64,000 nt of DNA from Bacteroidota bacterium (lineage in GTDB: Bacteria; Bacteroidota; Ignavibacteria; Kapaibacteriales; UBA961). Location: positions 21,081 through 85,080 of the forward strand of contig RGCF01000003.1 in assembly GCA_009919265.1 (NCBI GenBank). Reading direction: 5' to 3'. Position numbers and translations under genes: made by a program. The notes below the pieces were generated by a model that worked only from the letters and a program-made list of their open reading frames with translations, did not search any database and had not been told where the DNA came from. Below are positions 1-9,490 of this stretch, one piece after another. Position 1 is the stretch's first letter; each line of letters starts with the position of its first letter.

Positions 1-1252
1 CCAGAATATGCATGGATAATTGATCTACAATGTACTTTTGAATTGCTCTTTTTAAAGGTCTTGCGCCGTATTGCACATCATATCCTAATCGAACGATTGT
101 ATCGAAGGCGTCATCTGTTATGTTCAATGCGATATCATCAGCAGACAATTTTCTTTGTAGTGTTTGCAGTTGTAACACCGCAATTTTTCGGACATCTGAT
201 TGAGTTAGTGGTTTAAACAGTAAAATCTCATCGATACGGTTCAAAAATTCAGGTCTCATTCTTTGTTTCAACAAATTGACTATTCCGATTCTGGCTTCCA
301 TCAATATTCGTTCACGGTTTTCTTCTGTAATATCAGCAAGGGAATCTTGAAGAATTTCTGATCCAAGATTTGAAGTCATGATGATGATCGTATTTTTAAA
401 ATTGACTTCCCTGCCTTTACTATCTGTAAGCCTACCATCATCTAAAACCTGTAGCAAAATATTGAATACATCCGGATGAGCTTTTTCTATTTCATCAAGA
501 AGTACCACGGAATAAGGTCTTTGTCTTACTGCTTCAGTTAATTGACCTCCTTCATCATAACCAACATAGCCAGGAGGCGCACCTATGAGTCGTGATATGG
601 AATGTTTTTCCATATACTCGCTCATATCAATTCTAATCATTGCCGATTCATCATCAAACAAAAATTCTGCGAGTGCGCGAGCCATTTCTGTTTTACCTAT
701 ACCGGTTGTACCGAGGAATATAAAGGATCCAATTGGACGATTCGCATCTTGCAGACCAGCTCTCGAACGACGAATTGCATTGCTAATTGCTTTTACCGCA
801 TCGGATTGATTGATCACTCTCTGCTGTATTCTTTCTTCCATGGTAAGAAGTTTTGTTCTCTCAGTTTCAAGCATTCGTTGAACAGGAATTCCGGTCCATT
901 TTCCAACGATCTCAGCAATGTCGGAAGCATCAACTTCTTCTTTTAGCATTTTCCCGGTGGATTGGAGTTCAGCAAGATGTTGATTCTCAGATTCAACTTG
1001 TTGTTCCAATTGCATGATAGTTCCATATCTGATTTCAGCAACTTTTGCCAAATCACCTTTTCTTTCCAAATCAGCAGCTTTTGTCCTCAATTGTTCGATT
1101 TCCGCTTTCAATTCACGGATCCGAGATATACTGTCTTTTTCTGCTTTCCACCGTTGATGCAAAGCGACTTTCTTCTCTTTGAGATCTGCCAATTCCTTTT
1201 CAATCTCTTGTAAACGTTTTCGGGTTGCATTACCCGATAATTCGGCACTCAT
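1..1252 (-). CDS. clpB: ClpB-like disaggregase lacking N-domain and first ATPase domain (3' end outside window)
   Basis: My translation of the minus strand from an ATG at 1252 gives a ClpB M-domain coiled coil starting at about residue 8, then a complete second AAA+ domain: Walker A GTTGIGKT, Walker B VVLLDEIEKAHPD, sensor-1 TSN, arginine finger in RPEFLNRIDE and sensor-2 GARPLKR. Full ClpB is about 860 aa and has an N-domain and NBD1 first; here roughly 430 residues are absent. The start has a good ribosome-binding site (AAGGAG, 8 nt spacing) and an in-frame stop lies 15 nt upstream, so no longer protein is possible from this strand. The last 25-45 codons lie beyond the left edge. ClpB normally needs both ATPase rings and works with DnaK; this form may be inactive, regulatory, or an assembly or deletion product. 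The domain identity is firm; the biological status is not. Confidence 0.85.
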   Translation of the reverse strand, partial: MSAELSGNATRKRLQEIEKELADLKEKKVALHQRWKAEKDSISRIRELKAEIEQLRTKAADLERKGDLAKVAEIRYGTIMQLEQQVESENQHLAELQSTGKMLKEEVDASDIAEIVGKWTGIPVQRMLETERTKLLTMEERIQQRVINQSDAVKAISNAIRRSRAGLQDANRPIGSFIFLGTTGIGKTEMARALAEFLFDDESAMIRIDMSEYMEKHSISRLIGAPPGYVGYDEGGQLTEAVRQRPYSVVLLDEIEKAHPDVFNILLQVLDDGRLTDSKGREVNFKNTIIIMTSNLGSEILQDSLADITEENRERILMEARIGIVNLLKQRMRPEFLNRIDEILLFKPLTQSDVRKIAVLQLQTLQRKLSADDIALNITDDAFDTIVRLGYDVQYGARPLKRAIQKYIVDQLSMHIL

Positions 1253-1278
1253 GGTGCTTACTCCTTAAAAATGATGGG

Positions 1279-1297
1279 TATGCCTTGTTTTGGCATA
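1279..1297. repeat. Inverted repeat in the clpB leader
   Basis: TATGCC and GGCATA form a 6-bp stem with a 7-nt loop, 27 nt upstream of the clpB start codon. It could be a leader hairpin or a regulator site. No CIRCE-type element (TTAGCACTC-N9-GAGTGCTAA) is present. Confidence 0.35.
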
Positions 1298-1344
1298 GCT
1301 TTTTCTACAATGACCATAGTGACGAATATGGTATCGTTTTTGTC

Positions 1345-1352
1345 TATATTTG
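1345..1352 (+). promoter_or_regulatory. Putative -7 promoter box for plsY
   Basis: TATATTTG matches the Bacteroidota -7 consensus TAnnTTTG exactly and lies 37 nt before the plsY start. No TTTG is found at the expected -33 position, so this is a tentative call. Confidence 0.35.
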
Positions 1353-1389
1353 TACAGTTGATGTCCAATTTTTTGACAATGTTGTTCTT

Positions 1390-2076
1390 ATGGATCCCAT
1401 TTTACGACTATTCTTGATTATCATTGGCAGTTATCTCCTTGGATCTTTTCCTAGTGCCGTTATTGTAAGCAAATCTTTTTTTGGTTTAGACATTCGAAAA
1501 AAAGGAAGCGGCAATATGGGCAGTACAAATACAATGCGTGTATTGGGCTGGAAATGGGGATTGCTAGTTCAAATAATGGACATCTTAAAAGGAGTTTTGG
1601 CTGTTTCTCTTGTCAATTTGCTTTTTGATGGGCAAATGGCATTTACGAATCGCACGCCATTTGAGGATATCACGGTCATGAAGATGATTGCAGGAGTATT
1701 TGCCGTGATTGGTCATATTTGGTCAGTATTTGTCGGATTTAAGGGTGGCAAAGGAATTAATACAGGTGGAGGATTCCTTTTGGTTATGGCCCCAACCGAA
1801 GTAGGAATAGCAGTTGGATTATTTTTACTTGTCGTTATGTTATCAGGGTATATTTCATTGGGAGCAATGATTGCGGCAATTACCATTCCATTGACAATGT
1901 TTTTACGATATAATGTATTTAGTGTCGATATTCCAGGTTATCATATCATCATTTATTTTACAATAACAACTTCACTCATTGTGATTTATGCTCATCGTTC
2001 CAATATATTGAGGATACTTCATGGAAATGAGAGTAAGTTTAGCAATTTTCAACTTCTGAAGTTTGGAAAAAAGTAA
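1390..2076 (+). CDS. plsY: Glycerol-3-phosphate acyltransferase PlsY
   Basis: This 228-aa integral membrane enzyme transfers an acyl group from acyl-phosphate to glycerol-3-phosphate, the first step of phospholipid synthesis. The three PlsY motifs are visible: GSGNMGSTN at residues 39-47, GFKGGKG at about 117-123 and HRSNILRILHGNES near 206-219. The length matches the family. The ORF track starts at 1225, but the PlsY fold begins at the ATG at 1390 (MDPILRLF); the 55 residues before it have no PlsY character. It lies 6 nt upstream of gpsA, whose product would supply its substrate but which is broken here. Confidence 0.93.
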   Translation: MDPILRLFLIIIGSYLLGSFPSAVIVSKSFFGLDIRKKGSGNMGSTNTMRVLGWKWGLLVQIMDILKGVLAVSLVNLLFDGQMAFTNRTPFEDITVMKMIAGVFAVIGHIWSVFVGFKGGKGINTGGGFLLVMAPTEVGIAVGLFLLVVMLSGYISLGAMIAAITIPLTMFLRYNVFSVDIPGYHIIIYFTITTSLIVIYAHRSNILRILHGNESKFSNFQLLKFGKK

Positions 2077-2082
2077 CAAGTG

Positions 2083-2783
2083 ATGACGCTTGAGCATAGC
2101 ATAGGCATCATAGGTGCAGGTGGTTGGGGAACTGCATTGGCATATATTCTCGCGGAGAATGGTTATTCACCATTGCTATGGACAAAAGACAAATCCACAT
2201 CAGATGAGATAAATACTACTCATACCAATTCCGTTTTTCTTCCTCACATAATCCAGAACTTGCCCAGCTAGTTCAATCACTGTTCAATAATCAGTATTTC
2301 AGAGTGTATACTTCCACTGATACGATTGGTGCAGAAATCGGTGGATCCTTGAAAAATGTCATTGCTATAGCAGCAGGAATTATTGATGGATTAGGCATTG
2401 GCGACAATACAAAAGCAGCGCTTATTACAAGGGGACTTGAAGAAATTGCTCGATTAGGCATAGCCATGGGTGCAAATCCTCGGACTTTTGCCGGACTTTC
2501 AGGTCTTGGTGATTTGTATGTTACTTGCTCAAGCAGACATAGTAGAAATAGATATGTAGGCGAACAAATTGCAAAGGGCAAACATCTTTCTGAAATATTG
2601 AAAGAGATGACAATGATTGCCGAAGGAGTAACCACTGCAGAATCTGCATGGGAGTTAAGTAGGAAATATCAAGTTGACATGCCGATAGTGGAACAAATGT
2701 ATTTGATTTTATTCCATCAGAAAGACCCATCTCAAGCTATCACTGATTTGATGATTCGCGCCAGCAAAGCCGAAAATCATTAA
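2083..2783 (+). pseudogene. gpsA: Disrupted glycerol-3-phosphate dehydrogenase (internal deletion with frameshift)
   Basis: Two ORF pieces together resemble NAD(P)-dependent glycerol-3-phosphate dehydrogenase. The first (to the stop at 2271) has the dinucleotide-binding GAGGWG motif and reads to the conserved N-x-x-FLP segment near residue 55. The second resumes in another frame at about 2240 (HNPELAQLVQSLF, then FRVYTSTD) and continues to a normal C-terminus with LKNVIAIAAG and GLGDLYVTC. Compared with a full enzyme of about 330 aa, some 110-120 residues between FLP and the FRVYT segment are missing, including the parts that normally carry the VPS and TKG motifs. The gene cannot make an active enzyme as written. 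ATG 2083 is preferred to GTG 2080. A true pseudogene and a collapsed assembly are both possible. Confidence 0.88.
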
Positions 2784-2805
2784 TGAAGTATTAACAACAA
2801 TCATC

Positions 2806-4026
2806 ATGAACACCTCTTCTGAAGAAAAAGCATATTCATCGATTTTAAACGATTCCGGGAAAAAACATTCTTCGGTTTTGTTTCATGCTTTTCTATTCAT
2901 TCTAACTTGTGCATCTACAATGATGGCAGGGTCTGCATGGGCAGGAAAAAATCCCGTTGAAGTCACCAACTGGATCTATGGTTGGACTTATGCATCATTG
3001 TTGATGCTCTTTCTCCTAACACATGAGTTTGGTCATTATATAGCAGCCATGTATCACGGGGTTGATGCAAGCTTACCTTATTTCATTCCATTGCCCATCC
3101 CCTATGTTTCAATGTTCGGAACATTTGGTGCATATATCAAGACAAGAGGTCTTATTCCAAATAGAAAAGCATTGTTTGATATCGGCGCAAGTGGTCCACT
3201 CGCAGGATTCGTTGTATGCTTGGCAATTTTCATCTATGGTCTGACACATTTACCAGGCATTGATTTTCTTTATGGCATTCATCCTGAATATAAAGATATG
3301 GGTATCATGTATCCAGAATGGGGAATGTATTTTGGAGATATGGTTTTATATCGCGGATTAGTCGCTGTCTTTGTTGAACCCGGAACATATATTCCTCCAT
3401 TGAATGAGCTATATCATTATCCATTTCTATGTGTCGGTTGGTTTGGCATGTTTGTGACTTCACTCAATCTATTGCCAATTGGACAATTGGATGGTGGGCA
3501 TATTTCATATGCAATGTTCGGAGAAAAGCAATCTATGATTGCTAGAATTGTTTGGTATGGCATGATTCTCCTTGGTTTAGGATCATTTCTTGGTTGGTTT
3601 TATGAACAAATAGTGGTTGAATCCCCAAATGATATATACACGATGTTGCAAACAATGTTTCTTCCGCTTCTACTTTGGTTGAAAGTACATGCACCATGGG
3701 TATATGGCGGTTGGAGTGGATGGTTATTCTGGGCATTCTTCACAAGATTTTTTATCAAATTGGAACATCCCCCGGTTGAAGGAGAACCAATTGGATTCAT
3801 AAGACAATTTCTTGGCTGGGTTGCATTCATCATCTTTCTATGTACTTTTGCTTTTAATGGTATATATGAGATTCCAAGAATAGAGCCCGTGCAATTTAAA
3901 TTGCAAGAGGATACTACTTCTGCACCAAAAAAATATTTGGAGTTGAGATCACCTCATGACATCAAAACAACATACAATCATAGCATTTCTACTGATTTCT
4001 TCACTTCTGAGTTTCTTCCGCATTGA
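2806..4026 (+). CDS. M50-family (site-2-protease type) membrane metalloprotease
   Basis: This 406-aa polytopic membrane protein has the zinc-binding HEFGH at residues 73-77 and the second metal-ligand motif LDGGH at 228-232, both inside hydrophobic segments. The arrangement, with PYFIPLP after the first motif, resembles the FtsH-independent/EGY-type branch rather than RseP, and no PDZ domain is seen. It probably cleaves membrane proteins within the bilayer; the substrate is unknown. Its last 24 codons overlap the next gene by 71 nt in another frame, so the two are probably translationally linked. No Shine-Dalgarno sequence is apparent, which is common in this phylum. Confidence 0.88.
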   Translation: MNTSSEEKAYSSILNDSGKKHSSVLFHAFLFILTCASTMMAGSAWAGKNPVEVTNWIYGWTYASLLMLFLLTHEFGHYIAAMYHGVDASLPYFIPLPIPYVSMFGTFGAYIKTRGLIPNRKALFDIGASGPLAGFVVCLAIFIYGLTHLPGIDFLYGIHPEYKDMGIMYPEWGMYFGDMVLYRGLVAVFVEPGTYIPPLNELYHYPFLCVGWFGMFVTSLNLLPIGQLDGGHISYAMFGEKQSMIARIVWYGMILLGLGSFLGWFYEQIVVESPNDIYTMLQTMFLPLLLWLKVHAPWVYGGWSGWLFWAFFTRFFIKLEHPPVEGEPIGFIRQFLGWVAFIIFLCTFAFNGIYEIPRIEPVQFKLQEDTTSAPKKYLELRSPHDIKTTYNHSISTDFFTSEFLPH

Positions 4027-5323
4027 CATTCCTGGAATGACAAAAGCAGAAGAGCAATTTTCACTTCATTGGGGCATACTTTCCATTTTCGGAACTACAC
4101 CACTCAATGCAGATTCATGGGGCGCATTTGCAGATCAAGCTCCATACTTATCACTCGGAGAAACTCCATTTGTCAATCCACCATTGCCAATGTGGGGGAT
4201 GGTTGCTTGGACAAAAATCATGGGGGAAACACTTCCCATTACACGATTTCTGTCTTGCATTTTGGCGATGATCTCACTTATATCAATGTACTTTATCTCA
4301 AAATTTATTGGTAAAGCACAACATGCAATGTTTGCATCTGGTTTTCTTGCGGGTTCTCTATTATGGAATGATAGTGCAAGACAAGCAAGCCCGGAGATTT
4401 GGGGAATAACTTTTTTTCTTATTTCTATGGCCCTTATTCTCTGGCTTATTCGATATAATGGAAATGGAATTATAAAACCAATATTCATCTCTACAGTATT
4501 AATCGGTTCAATTGCATCTGTGATGCTCTCTTCATTTATAGCCATTCTCATGTTTGTAATTCTAGCATTACTTCTTCTTGTCATGAAGAAACCAAGCAAG
4601 ATGCAAAACATCTTTCTCATTTCATCTTTGATATTGGGTATAGGTTTAGGATATATATGGTTTATAAGAATGGATCTTCCATTTTTTTCTCAAATAATAG
4701 ACTCGCTCAAACATGCTCAGTATATTCCTAGTTCAATTGACATTCAAACAATATTGATAGACTGTTCTCTATTGCCATTTTTTGCTGTAGGAGTCTACTC
4801 AGGTTTACAATCATTGATTCAGAAAAAACAACGTATAACATTTATGATCAGCATGTCGTGGTTCATATTGGCCTATGTGATTACAGGTTTTTCCTTTGTA
4901 GTTCTCCCCTCTTTTATATTGATTGCTTTATATGGCTTGAATAATATGGAAGAATTGATTCAATCAATCAAAGTGAAATGGATATGCATTTCACTTTCAT
5001 TTCTGATTGCTGCATGTGGGATTGCTCCTCGTCTTTTAGATGGACTTTTACAACTAATCCTTCATCAACAAATCTCGATCTATGGTATCATTCCATCCAT
5101 GGCAATACTCTTTATTCTTGCTTCAGTACTTCTATTGAATGCTGAAAAACTTCGTTTGCTTTTCTATACTGCGATGTCACGAATCTTTATAACACTTGTT
5201 GTTGCTGCTATGATTAAAGTTGCTTTTGCAAACTTTTTGGGAAAAACAAGAAGATCACCCGATGCGCTTGCAGTGGAAAAAGGTAAGAATACACTTTCTT
5301 ATATATGGAATCAAACTACATGA
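3956..5323 (+). CDS. GT-C type membrane glycosyltransferase (ArnT/PMT-like)
   Basis: The 455-aa protein has roughly eleven or twelve hydrophobic segments. After the first one comes an extramembrane loop with an acidic residue (TKAEEQF) and then a PPLPMW motif followed by a transmembrane helix, the pattern of GT39/GT83 lipid-linked sugar transferases such as ArnT and protein mannosyltransferases. Substrate and acceptor cannot be told from sequence. The start at 3956 is needed to keep the first transmembrane helix and forces a 71-nt overlap with the M50 protease gene. The stop overlaps the start of the thioredoxin gene (ATGA), so the genes form an operon. Confidence 0.75.
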   Translation: MTSKQHTIIAFLLISSLLSFFRIDIPGMTKAEEQFSLHWGILSIFGTTPLNADSWGAFADQAPYLSLGETPFVNPPLPMWGMVAWTKIMGETLPITRFLSCILAMISLISMYFISKFIGKAQHAMFASGFLAGSLLWNDSARQASPEIWGITFFLISMALILWLIRYNGNGIIKPIFISTVLIGSIASVMLSSFIAILMFVILALLLLVMKKPSKMQNIFLISSLILGIGLGYIWFIRMDLPFFSQIIDSLKHAQYIPSSIDIQTILIDCSLLPFFAVGVYSGLQSLIQKKQRITFMISMSWFILAYVITGFSFVVLPSFILIALYGLNNMEELIQSIKVKWICISLSFLIAACGIAPRLLDGLLQLILHQQISIYGIIPSMAILFILASVLLLNAEKLRLLFYTAMSRIFITLVVAAMIKVAFANFLGKTRRSPDALAVEKGKNTLSYIWNQTT

Positions 5324-5679
5324 CACAAGAATTACATATCCAGACATTTAAAGAGTTAGTATTTGATTTTGAACAGAATAAGGAATGGAACTATGCTTCC
5401 AATATTCCTTGCATCATAGACTTCTGGGCACCATGGTGTGGTCCATGCAGAATGGTAGCACCTATCTATGAAGAGCTTTCAAAACTGTATGAAGGCAAAG
5501 TTCATTTTTATAAAGTGAATACTGATGAAGAACAGGAATTGTCCGCCATGTTTGGCATTAGAAGTATCCCTTCATTTTTGTTCATACCTGTTGGTGAAAA
5601 CCCCAAAATGGCACCGGGTGCCTTGACAAGAGAAATCTTTATCGAGGCAATTGAAAAAGAATTGCATGTCTCATTGTAA
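5320..5679 (+). CDS. Thioredoxin
   Basis: A 119-aa thioredoxin with the active site WCGPC in [11 protein letters not shown] and the cis-proline segment SIPSFLF. There is no signal peptide, so it should act in the cytoplasm as a disulfide reductant. The ORF track starts 15 nt earlier; the ATG at 5320 is preferred because it forms the ATGA overlap with the preceding stop and gives the usual family length. The alternative would add only MESNY. Confidence 0.93.
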   Translation: MTQELHIQTFKELVFDFEQNKEWNYASNIPCIIDFWAPWCGPCRMVAPIYEELSKLYEGKVHFYKVNTDEEQELSAMFGIRSIPSFLFIPVGENPKMAPGALTREIFIEAIEKELHVSL

Positions 5680-5689
5680 TAAGTGAATT

Positions 5690-6469
5690 GTGGAATTATT
5701 CATTGCAATTACTGCCTCAGCAATCATAGGTATGGCTATCGGCTTATTGGGTGCCGGTGGTTCTATACTGATCATGCCTATACTTGTCTATGTACTTGGA
5801 ATGACTCCTTCCACTGCCATTCCATATTCATTGGGTATAGTAGGAATCACTTCCCTTGTTTCCTCCATACGATATGCCAAGCATCTGTCAATTAATGTGT
5901 ACCTCCTGGCTCTCTTTGGCATTCCGGCATTTTGCATGACATTCTTCATGCGTGCTTTTATCATTCCAAGCATACCACATTTAATTCATATTGCAGAATA
6001 TTCTTATTCTATTGATTCAATCTCAATGATACTACTTGCATTGTTAATGGCTTATGCGTCAAAGAGAATGATCACAAAGGATAGCGAACAACATGTCCAC
6101 ATTGTTTCGCCAATAGTGTTAAGTTTATTCGGAATTGTCATTGGGATAATAACCGGGTTAACAGGCATTGGTGGAGGATTCTTGATTGTGCCAATAATGA
6201 TATTATTTGGCGGAATGAATATGAGGGAAGCGACATTTACTTCGATGGTGCTTATTGCTTGTACTACACTTCCTTCATTTGTCTTTGAACTTTTTGTTCA
6301 GAAGTATTTTCATATTGACATATTTTTCTTTCTTCTACTCGGCTCACTTATAGGTAGCTTTTGGGGAGTGTACATTTCTCATCGCATACATCAATCAACG
6401 GTAAGAAAGATCTTTGGCATTGTGATAGCCGTATTGTCCTTCTTTATCATCATAAAAGAAATCGCATAA
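5690..6469 (+). CDS. TSUP (TauE/SafE) family transporter
   Basis: The 259-aa protein has about eight transmembrane segments arranged as two repeats, each opening with a glycine-rich turn (GLLGAGGS near residue 20 and GLTGIGGG near 160). This is characteristic of the TauE/SafE anion exporters, which move sulfite, sulfonates or related organic anions; the substrate here is unknown. It starts with GTG, 10 nt after the thioredoxin stop, and ends at a strong terminator. A link to sulfur redox chemistry through the neighbouring thioredoxin is possible but speculative. Confidence 0.85.
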   Translation: MELFIAITASAIIGMAIGLLGAGGSILIMPILVYVLGMTPSTAIPYSLGIVGITSLVSSIRYAKHLSINVYLLALFGIPAFCMTFFMRAFIIPSIPHLIHIAEYSYSIDSISMILLALLMAYASKRMITKDSEQHVHIVSPIVLSLFGIVIGIITGLTGIGGGFLIVPIMILFGGMNMREATFTSMVLIACTTLPSFVFELFVQKYFHIDIFFFLLLGSLIGSFWGVYISHRIHQSTVRKIFGIVIAVLSFFIIIKEIA

Positions 6470-6471
6470 AA

Positions 6472-6501
6472 AAAGCCCCGACTCTTATGAATCGGGGCTT
6501 T
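6472..6501. terminator. Bidirectional intrinsic terminator
   Basis: AAAGCCCCGA and TCGGGGCTTT form a perfect 10-bp stem with a 10-nt loop between two convergent genes. Confidence 0.9.
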
Positions 6502-6518
6502 ATTATGCTATGAATGAT

Positions 6519-9398
6519 TTATCTAACGATACTGAATGGTAGAGATACCGTTGCACCGCTTTGAGAGCGAAGAGTAACAGTGTATCTTCCAGCAGCAAAT
6601 GAAGATGCAGGCAATTGAAATGCATGTGCACCAGGATCGAATGAACGATTCTTTGCTGTATAGATCAATTCACCATTCATTGATGTGACAGAAATTGTCA
6701 TAACCGTTGGTTCTGCAATCACAAAGGATACAGCAGCATCATTTGCAGTTGGATTTGGCATGATTTGAACTGAACTTGTTAGTATCATGTCTTCTTTCAC
6801 ACCTGAAATAGCGAGCTTCTCACCAGTCAAGTTCACAGTATATGTTCCTGTTTTACCAGATGATGTAATGAGGGTATTTAATGTCAATACAGCTTTATGG
6901 ACACCATCTTTTGTTGGAGCAAATGTTACTTTAGTTTGGAAAGGCTGACCTTTGGGATATGTACCTTGTGTTACAGATAAAGAAAATGCATCTTTACCTG
7001 ATCCTGATAGAACTGCTCCGGTTACTTTAATTTCACCATCAATATTATTGGTGAGTTTCAGTGTTTTTTCTGTTGTTGCTGAAACTTGTCCAAAATCCAA
7101 ATCAGTAATACCTGTGAGTGCCGGAGGATCAGGAAGGGCTTCTATACCTTCGCCAACGAGATCTATACCGGTAGTTGAATTATCAACGCCACCATCATTT
7201 GATGTAAAGTCAAGAGAAGCTAGATATGACTTAACTGCTGTTGGAGTGAATTCAAGGTTAATAACTTTCTTTTCACCTGGCTTTAGTGTAAATGGTAAAA
7301 CTGGTTTATCAATGATTTTGAATGCAGCTGCACTTGAACCACTGATACCCATTGCTGAAACATTCAAATCACCGTCACCGGTATTGCTAACTTCGGTAGT
7401 CAATTGTTTTTTCTGACCAAGCTCCAATGAACCAAATTTCACTTCTGTATTCAAAGCCAAGATAGGCTTCTTAGCAACTACGAAAATATCACCGGCAAGC
7501 CATTCAAGTGAATTTTGCATGAATGTTTCACGAGTGATTGAATTGTCATGAGCTTCCATTGGATGAGACGAGAACACAAGCTTACCGCCTTCAGGAGAAG
7601 TGTAGCGAACAGCAACAACATTTGCATTTGTATTATCAGAATACAATACAGGAACGCAAGGTGAACCGCTAGCCAATTTGAAGATGTCGGTAAAGAATGT
7701 ATGATTTGTCCAAACTGAATTCGCAATACCATTGAATTGATCGCCAATTGAATCATTGTCAAATCCTTTTACACCATACTGTTTCAATGTGACTGTATTG
7801 CCACTTTGAGTATACCGTTGCTCTGTTTTGACAAGTTGAATTTTGAGAGTATTGTTAAAGAAATTGATGACATCTTGATTTTTTCCTGCAGCAGTTGTTG
7901 TGGTTTTGTCAAAAGCCCACCACAAAGCTTGAGGAGCTGATAGATATACACGCTTTCCTTGAGACAAGAGCGATGTCACAGTTTTTGCCAATGGCATTGC
8001 ATCGGTTGTTGTACCAATGGGTAAGCTTCCGTAAATCTGACCATTCAACAATCCACCACCAAACACACTATATACATACACTTGGAATTGATCTTTATAT
8101 GCATCAATCAATGTCGCATTATTTGGTAGCTTGATGAAACCTCTTCCAAATCTTTCACTGGCTTTGATTGCATCCTTATATAAATCATTATACTGGTTTG
8201 TATTGTATTCATAAATGACTGCTGCTTTAGCAATATCAGGTAATGCATACACACTAGTACTTGAAATTTTTGGATTTGTATTTTCTACAGGTTGCGGTGT
8301 TGCTTCAATAACAACAGATGCAAGTTCAGCTTCTTGAATTGCAGCAGGAGCATTAATTGTAACTGTAACATCTGCTGATGCACCTTTTGCAAGTTGAACA
8401 GTTGCAGGCTCAATGCTTGCAGTCCAATCTACTGGCAAAGATGATTTTGCATCATTGACTGCAAGATCAAATGTCAAATCGAAATTATTGTCATTTGTAA
8501 CTTTGATTACTTGTGTTTTCTTACCACCTGAAGCAACTTTCAAATATGGTGATTCAGCTTGATCAAGGGTTGCTCGTGTTGAGCGAATGAGCAATGATTC
8601 TTCAACAGCTTGAAGAATCTCTCTTGCACCAACATCACCAGAATACTTTTGAACAAGTCCAACCAATGACATGCGCTCTGGTTTCCATGCGGCATTCACT
8701 GTGAATGAATAATTCTTGGTATATACTGATCCGGCTTTTGGATTATCAGGAATCACACCAGTTGCACCCCATGTGCCATCTGCATAAAAACGGCCAACAT
8801 GGCGATGAGCATAGTTTTTAACCGGATTTCCTCTTTGATAGAATGGGTGACCTGCTTGTGTATTAAATGCATTTACTTGATCAAATTGTGAACCAGATCC
8901 AACAACGCTATCTTCAATAACGACAACATTGACTCTAACGGAACCGGTGATATCACGATTGACTTTAGCTTCCAATTGACATGTCACTCTGCGGGTGCCA
9001 CTATTAAATGACACATTTTTCAAGTTAACTTCAACAGCAGCATCCTGACTAATGATGCCAGGAATATATCCCGCCCATGTTTGTGGTCCTACGCCATTAT
9101 AAATGCGATTCACGGAACCACTTGGAACACCATTGATATAAGGTTGGAAATCACCTTGATTACTCATGGACATACCATCATTTTGATGAACGGCAACCAT
9201 GATCACTTCTTCTTCGGTGTACTGCTTACCTAATTCTTCAAAGGCTACAGCACCATTGGGACAATATTGACACCATGCACCGGTGTACTCTTCGATATAA
9301 ACGCGTCTTTTTGACTGCGCATTTGAGACTTGCGCAATGAGGCATATACCTAAAACCAGGAATAATGCCTTGCGCAAAAAAGAGTGAATATTACTCAT
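6519..9398 (-). CDS. T9SS-secreted Omp28/thioredoxin-like protein with GATase-like and Ig-like (choice-of-anchor D) modules
   Basis: A 959-aa exported protein. A signal peptide (about residues 1-27, ending SNAQ) is followed by an Omp28-type thioredoxin-fold domain with a CxxC motif in GAWCQYCPNG. A beta-rich segment follows, then a region resembling the class-I glutamine-amidotransferase-like fold (about 400-650). Two choice-of-anchor-D Ig-like repeats come next (residues about 660-850, with the pattern FGSLELGQ and FGQVSATT). The protein ends in a T9SS type-A sorting domain (IMPNPTAND ... GRYTVTLRS). It should cross the outer membrane through the type IX system and be attached or released. 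It is a distant paralogue of the cluster at 38-45 kb. An SD (GGAG) precedes the ATG at 9398. The specific function is unknown. Confidence 0.85.
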   Translation of the reverse strand: MSNIHSFLRKALFLVLGICLIAQVSNAQSKRRVYIEEYTGAWCQYCPNGAVAFEELGKQYTEEEVIMVAVHQNDGMSMSNQGDFQPYINGVPSGSVNRIYNGVGPQTWAGYIPGIISQDAAVEVNLKNVSFNSGTRRVTCQLEAKVNRDITGSVRVNVVVIEDSVVGSGSQFDQVNAFNTQAGHPFYQRGNPVKNYAHRHVGRFYADGTWGATGVIPDNPKAGSVYTKNYSFTVNAAWKPERMSLVGLVQKYSGDVGAREILQAVEESLLIRSTRATLDQAESPYLKVASGGKKTQVIKVTNDNNFDLTFDLAVNDAKSSLPVDWTASIEPATVQLAKGASADVTVTINAPAAIQEAELASVVIEATPQPVENTNPKISSTSVYALPDIAKAAVIYEYNTNQYNDLYKDAIKASERFGRGFIKLPNNATLIDAYKDQFQVYVYSVFGGGLLNGQIYGSLPIGTTTDAMPLAKTVTSLLSQGKRVYLSAPQALWWAFDKTTTTAAGKNQDVINFFNNTLKIQLVKTEQRYTQSGNTVTLKQYGVKGFDNDSIGDQFNGIANSVWTNHTFFTDIFKLASGSPCVPVLYSDNTNANVVAVRYTSPEGGKLVFSSHPMEAHDNSITRETFMQNSLEWLAGDIFVVAKKPILALNTEVKFGSLELGQKKQLTTEVSNTGDGDLNVSAMGISGSSAAAFKIIDKPVLPFTLKPGEKKVINLEFTPTAVKSYLASLDFTSNDGGVDNSTTGIDLVGEGIEALPDPPALTGITDLDFGQVSATTEKTLKLTNNIDGEIKVTGAVLSGSGKDAFSLSVTQGTYPKGQPFQTKVTFAPTKDGVHKAVLTLNTLITSSGKTGTYTVNLTGEKLAISGVKEDMILTSSVQIMPNPTANDAAVSFVIAEPTVMTISVTSMNGELIYTAKNRSFDPGAHAFQLPASSFAAGRYTVTLRSQSGATVSLPFSIVR

Positions 9399-9458
9399 AA
9401 CTAAACTCCATGTATGAATTGTGGTTTATGATCAAAAAGTTCATTCCCCCAAGTCCTC

Positions 9459-9490
9459 ACAAATTACAAGGGAATATCGGACTGAACAAA
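9459..9490 (-). promoter_or_regulatory. Putative promoter of the 6519-9398 gene
   Basis: On the minus strand TTTG is followed after 20 nt by TAATTTGT, close to the Bacteroidota consensus TTTG-N19-21-TAnnTTTG though the -7 box is imperfect. The transcript would start about 55 nt before the ATG. Confidence 0.4.

Noticed and set aside
1225-1389. N-terminal extension of the PlsY ORF
   Set aside because: The 55 residues have no PlsY features, and a family-like start with a membrane helix begins at 1390.
2304-2783. Separate 159-aa gene
   Set aside because: It is the C-terminal part of gpsA; homology continues upstream of its first Met to about 2240 in the same frame.
4135-4620. 161-aa minus-strand ORF inside the glycosyltransferase gene
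   Set aside because: Shadow ORF caused by the composition of a membrane-protein gene; no domain and no start signal.
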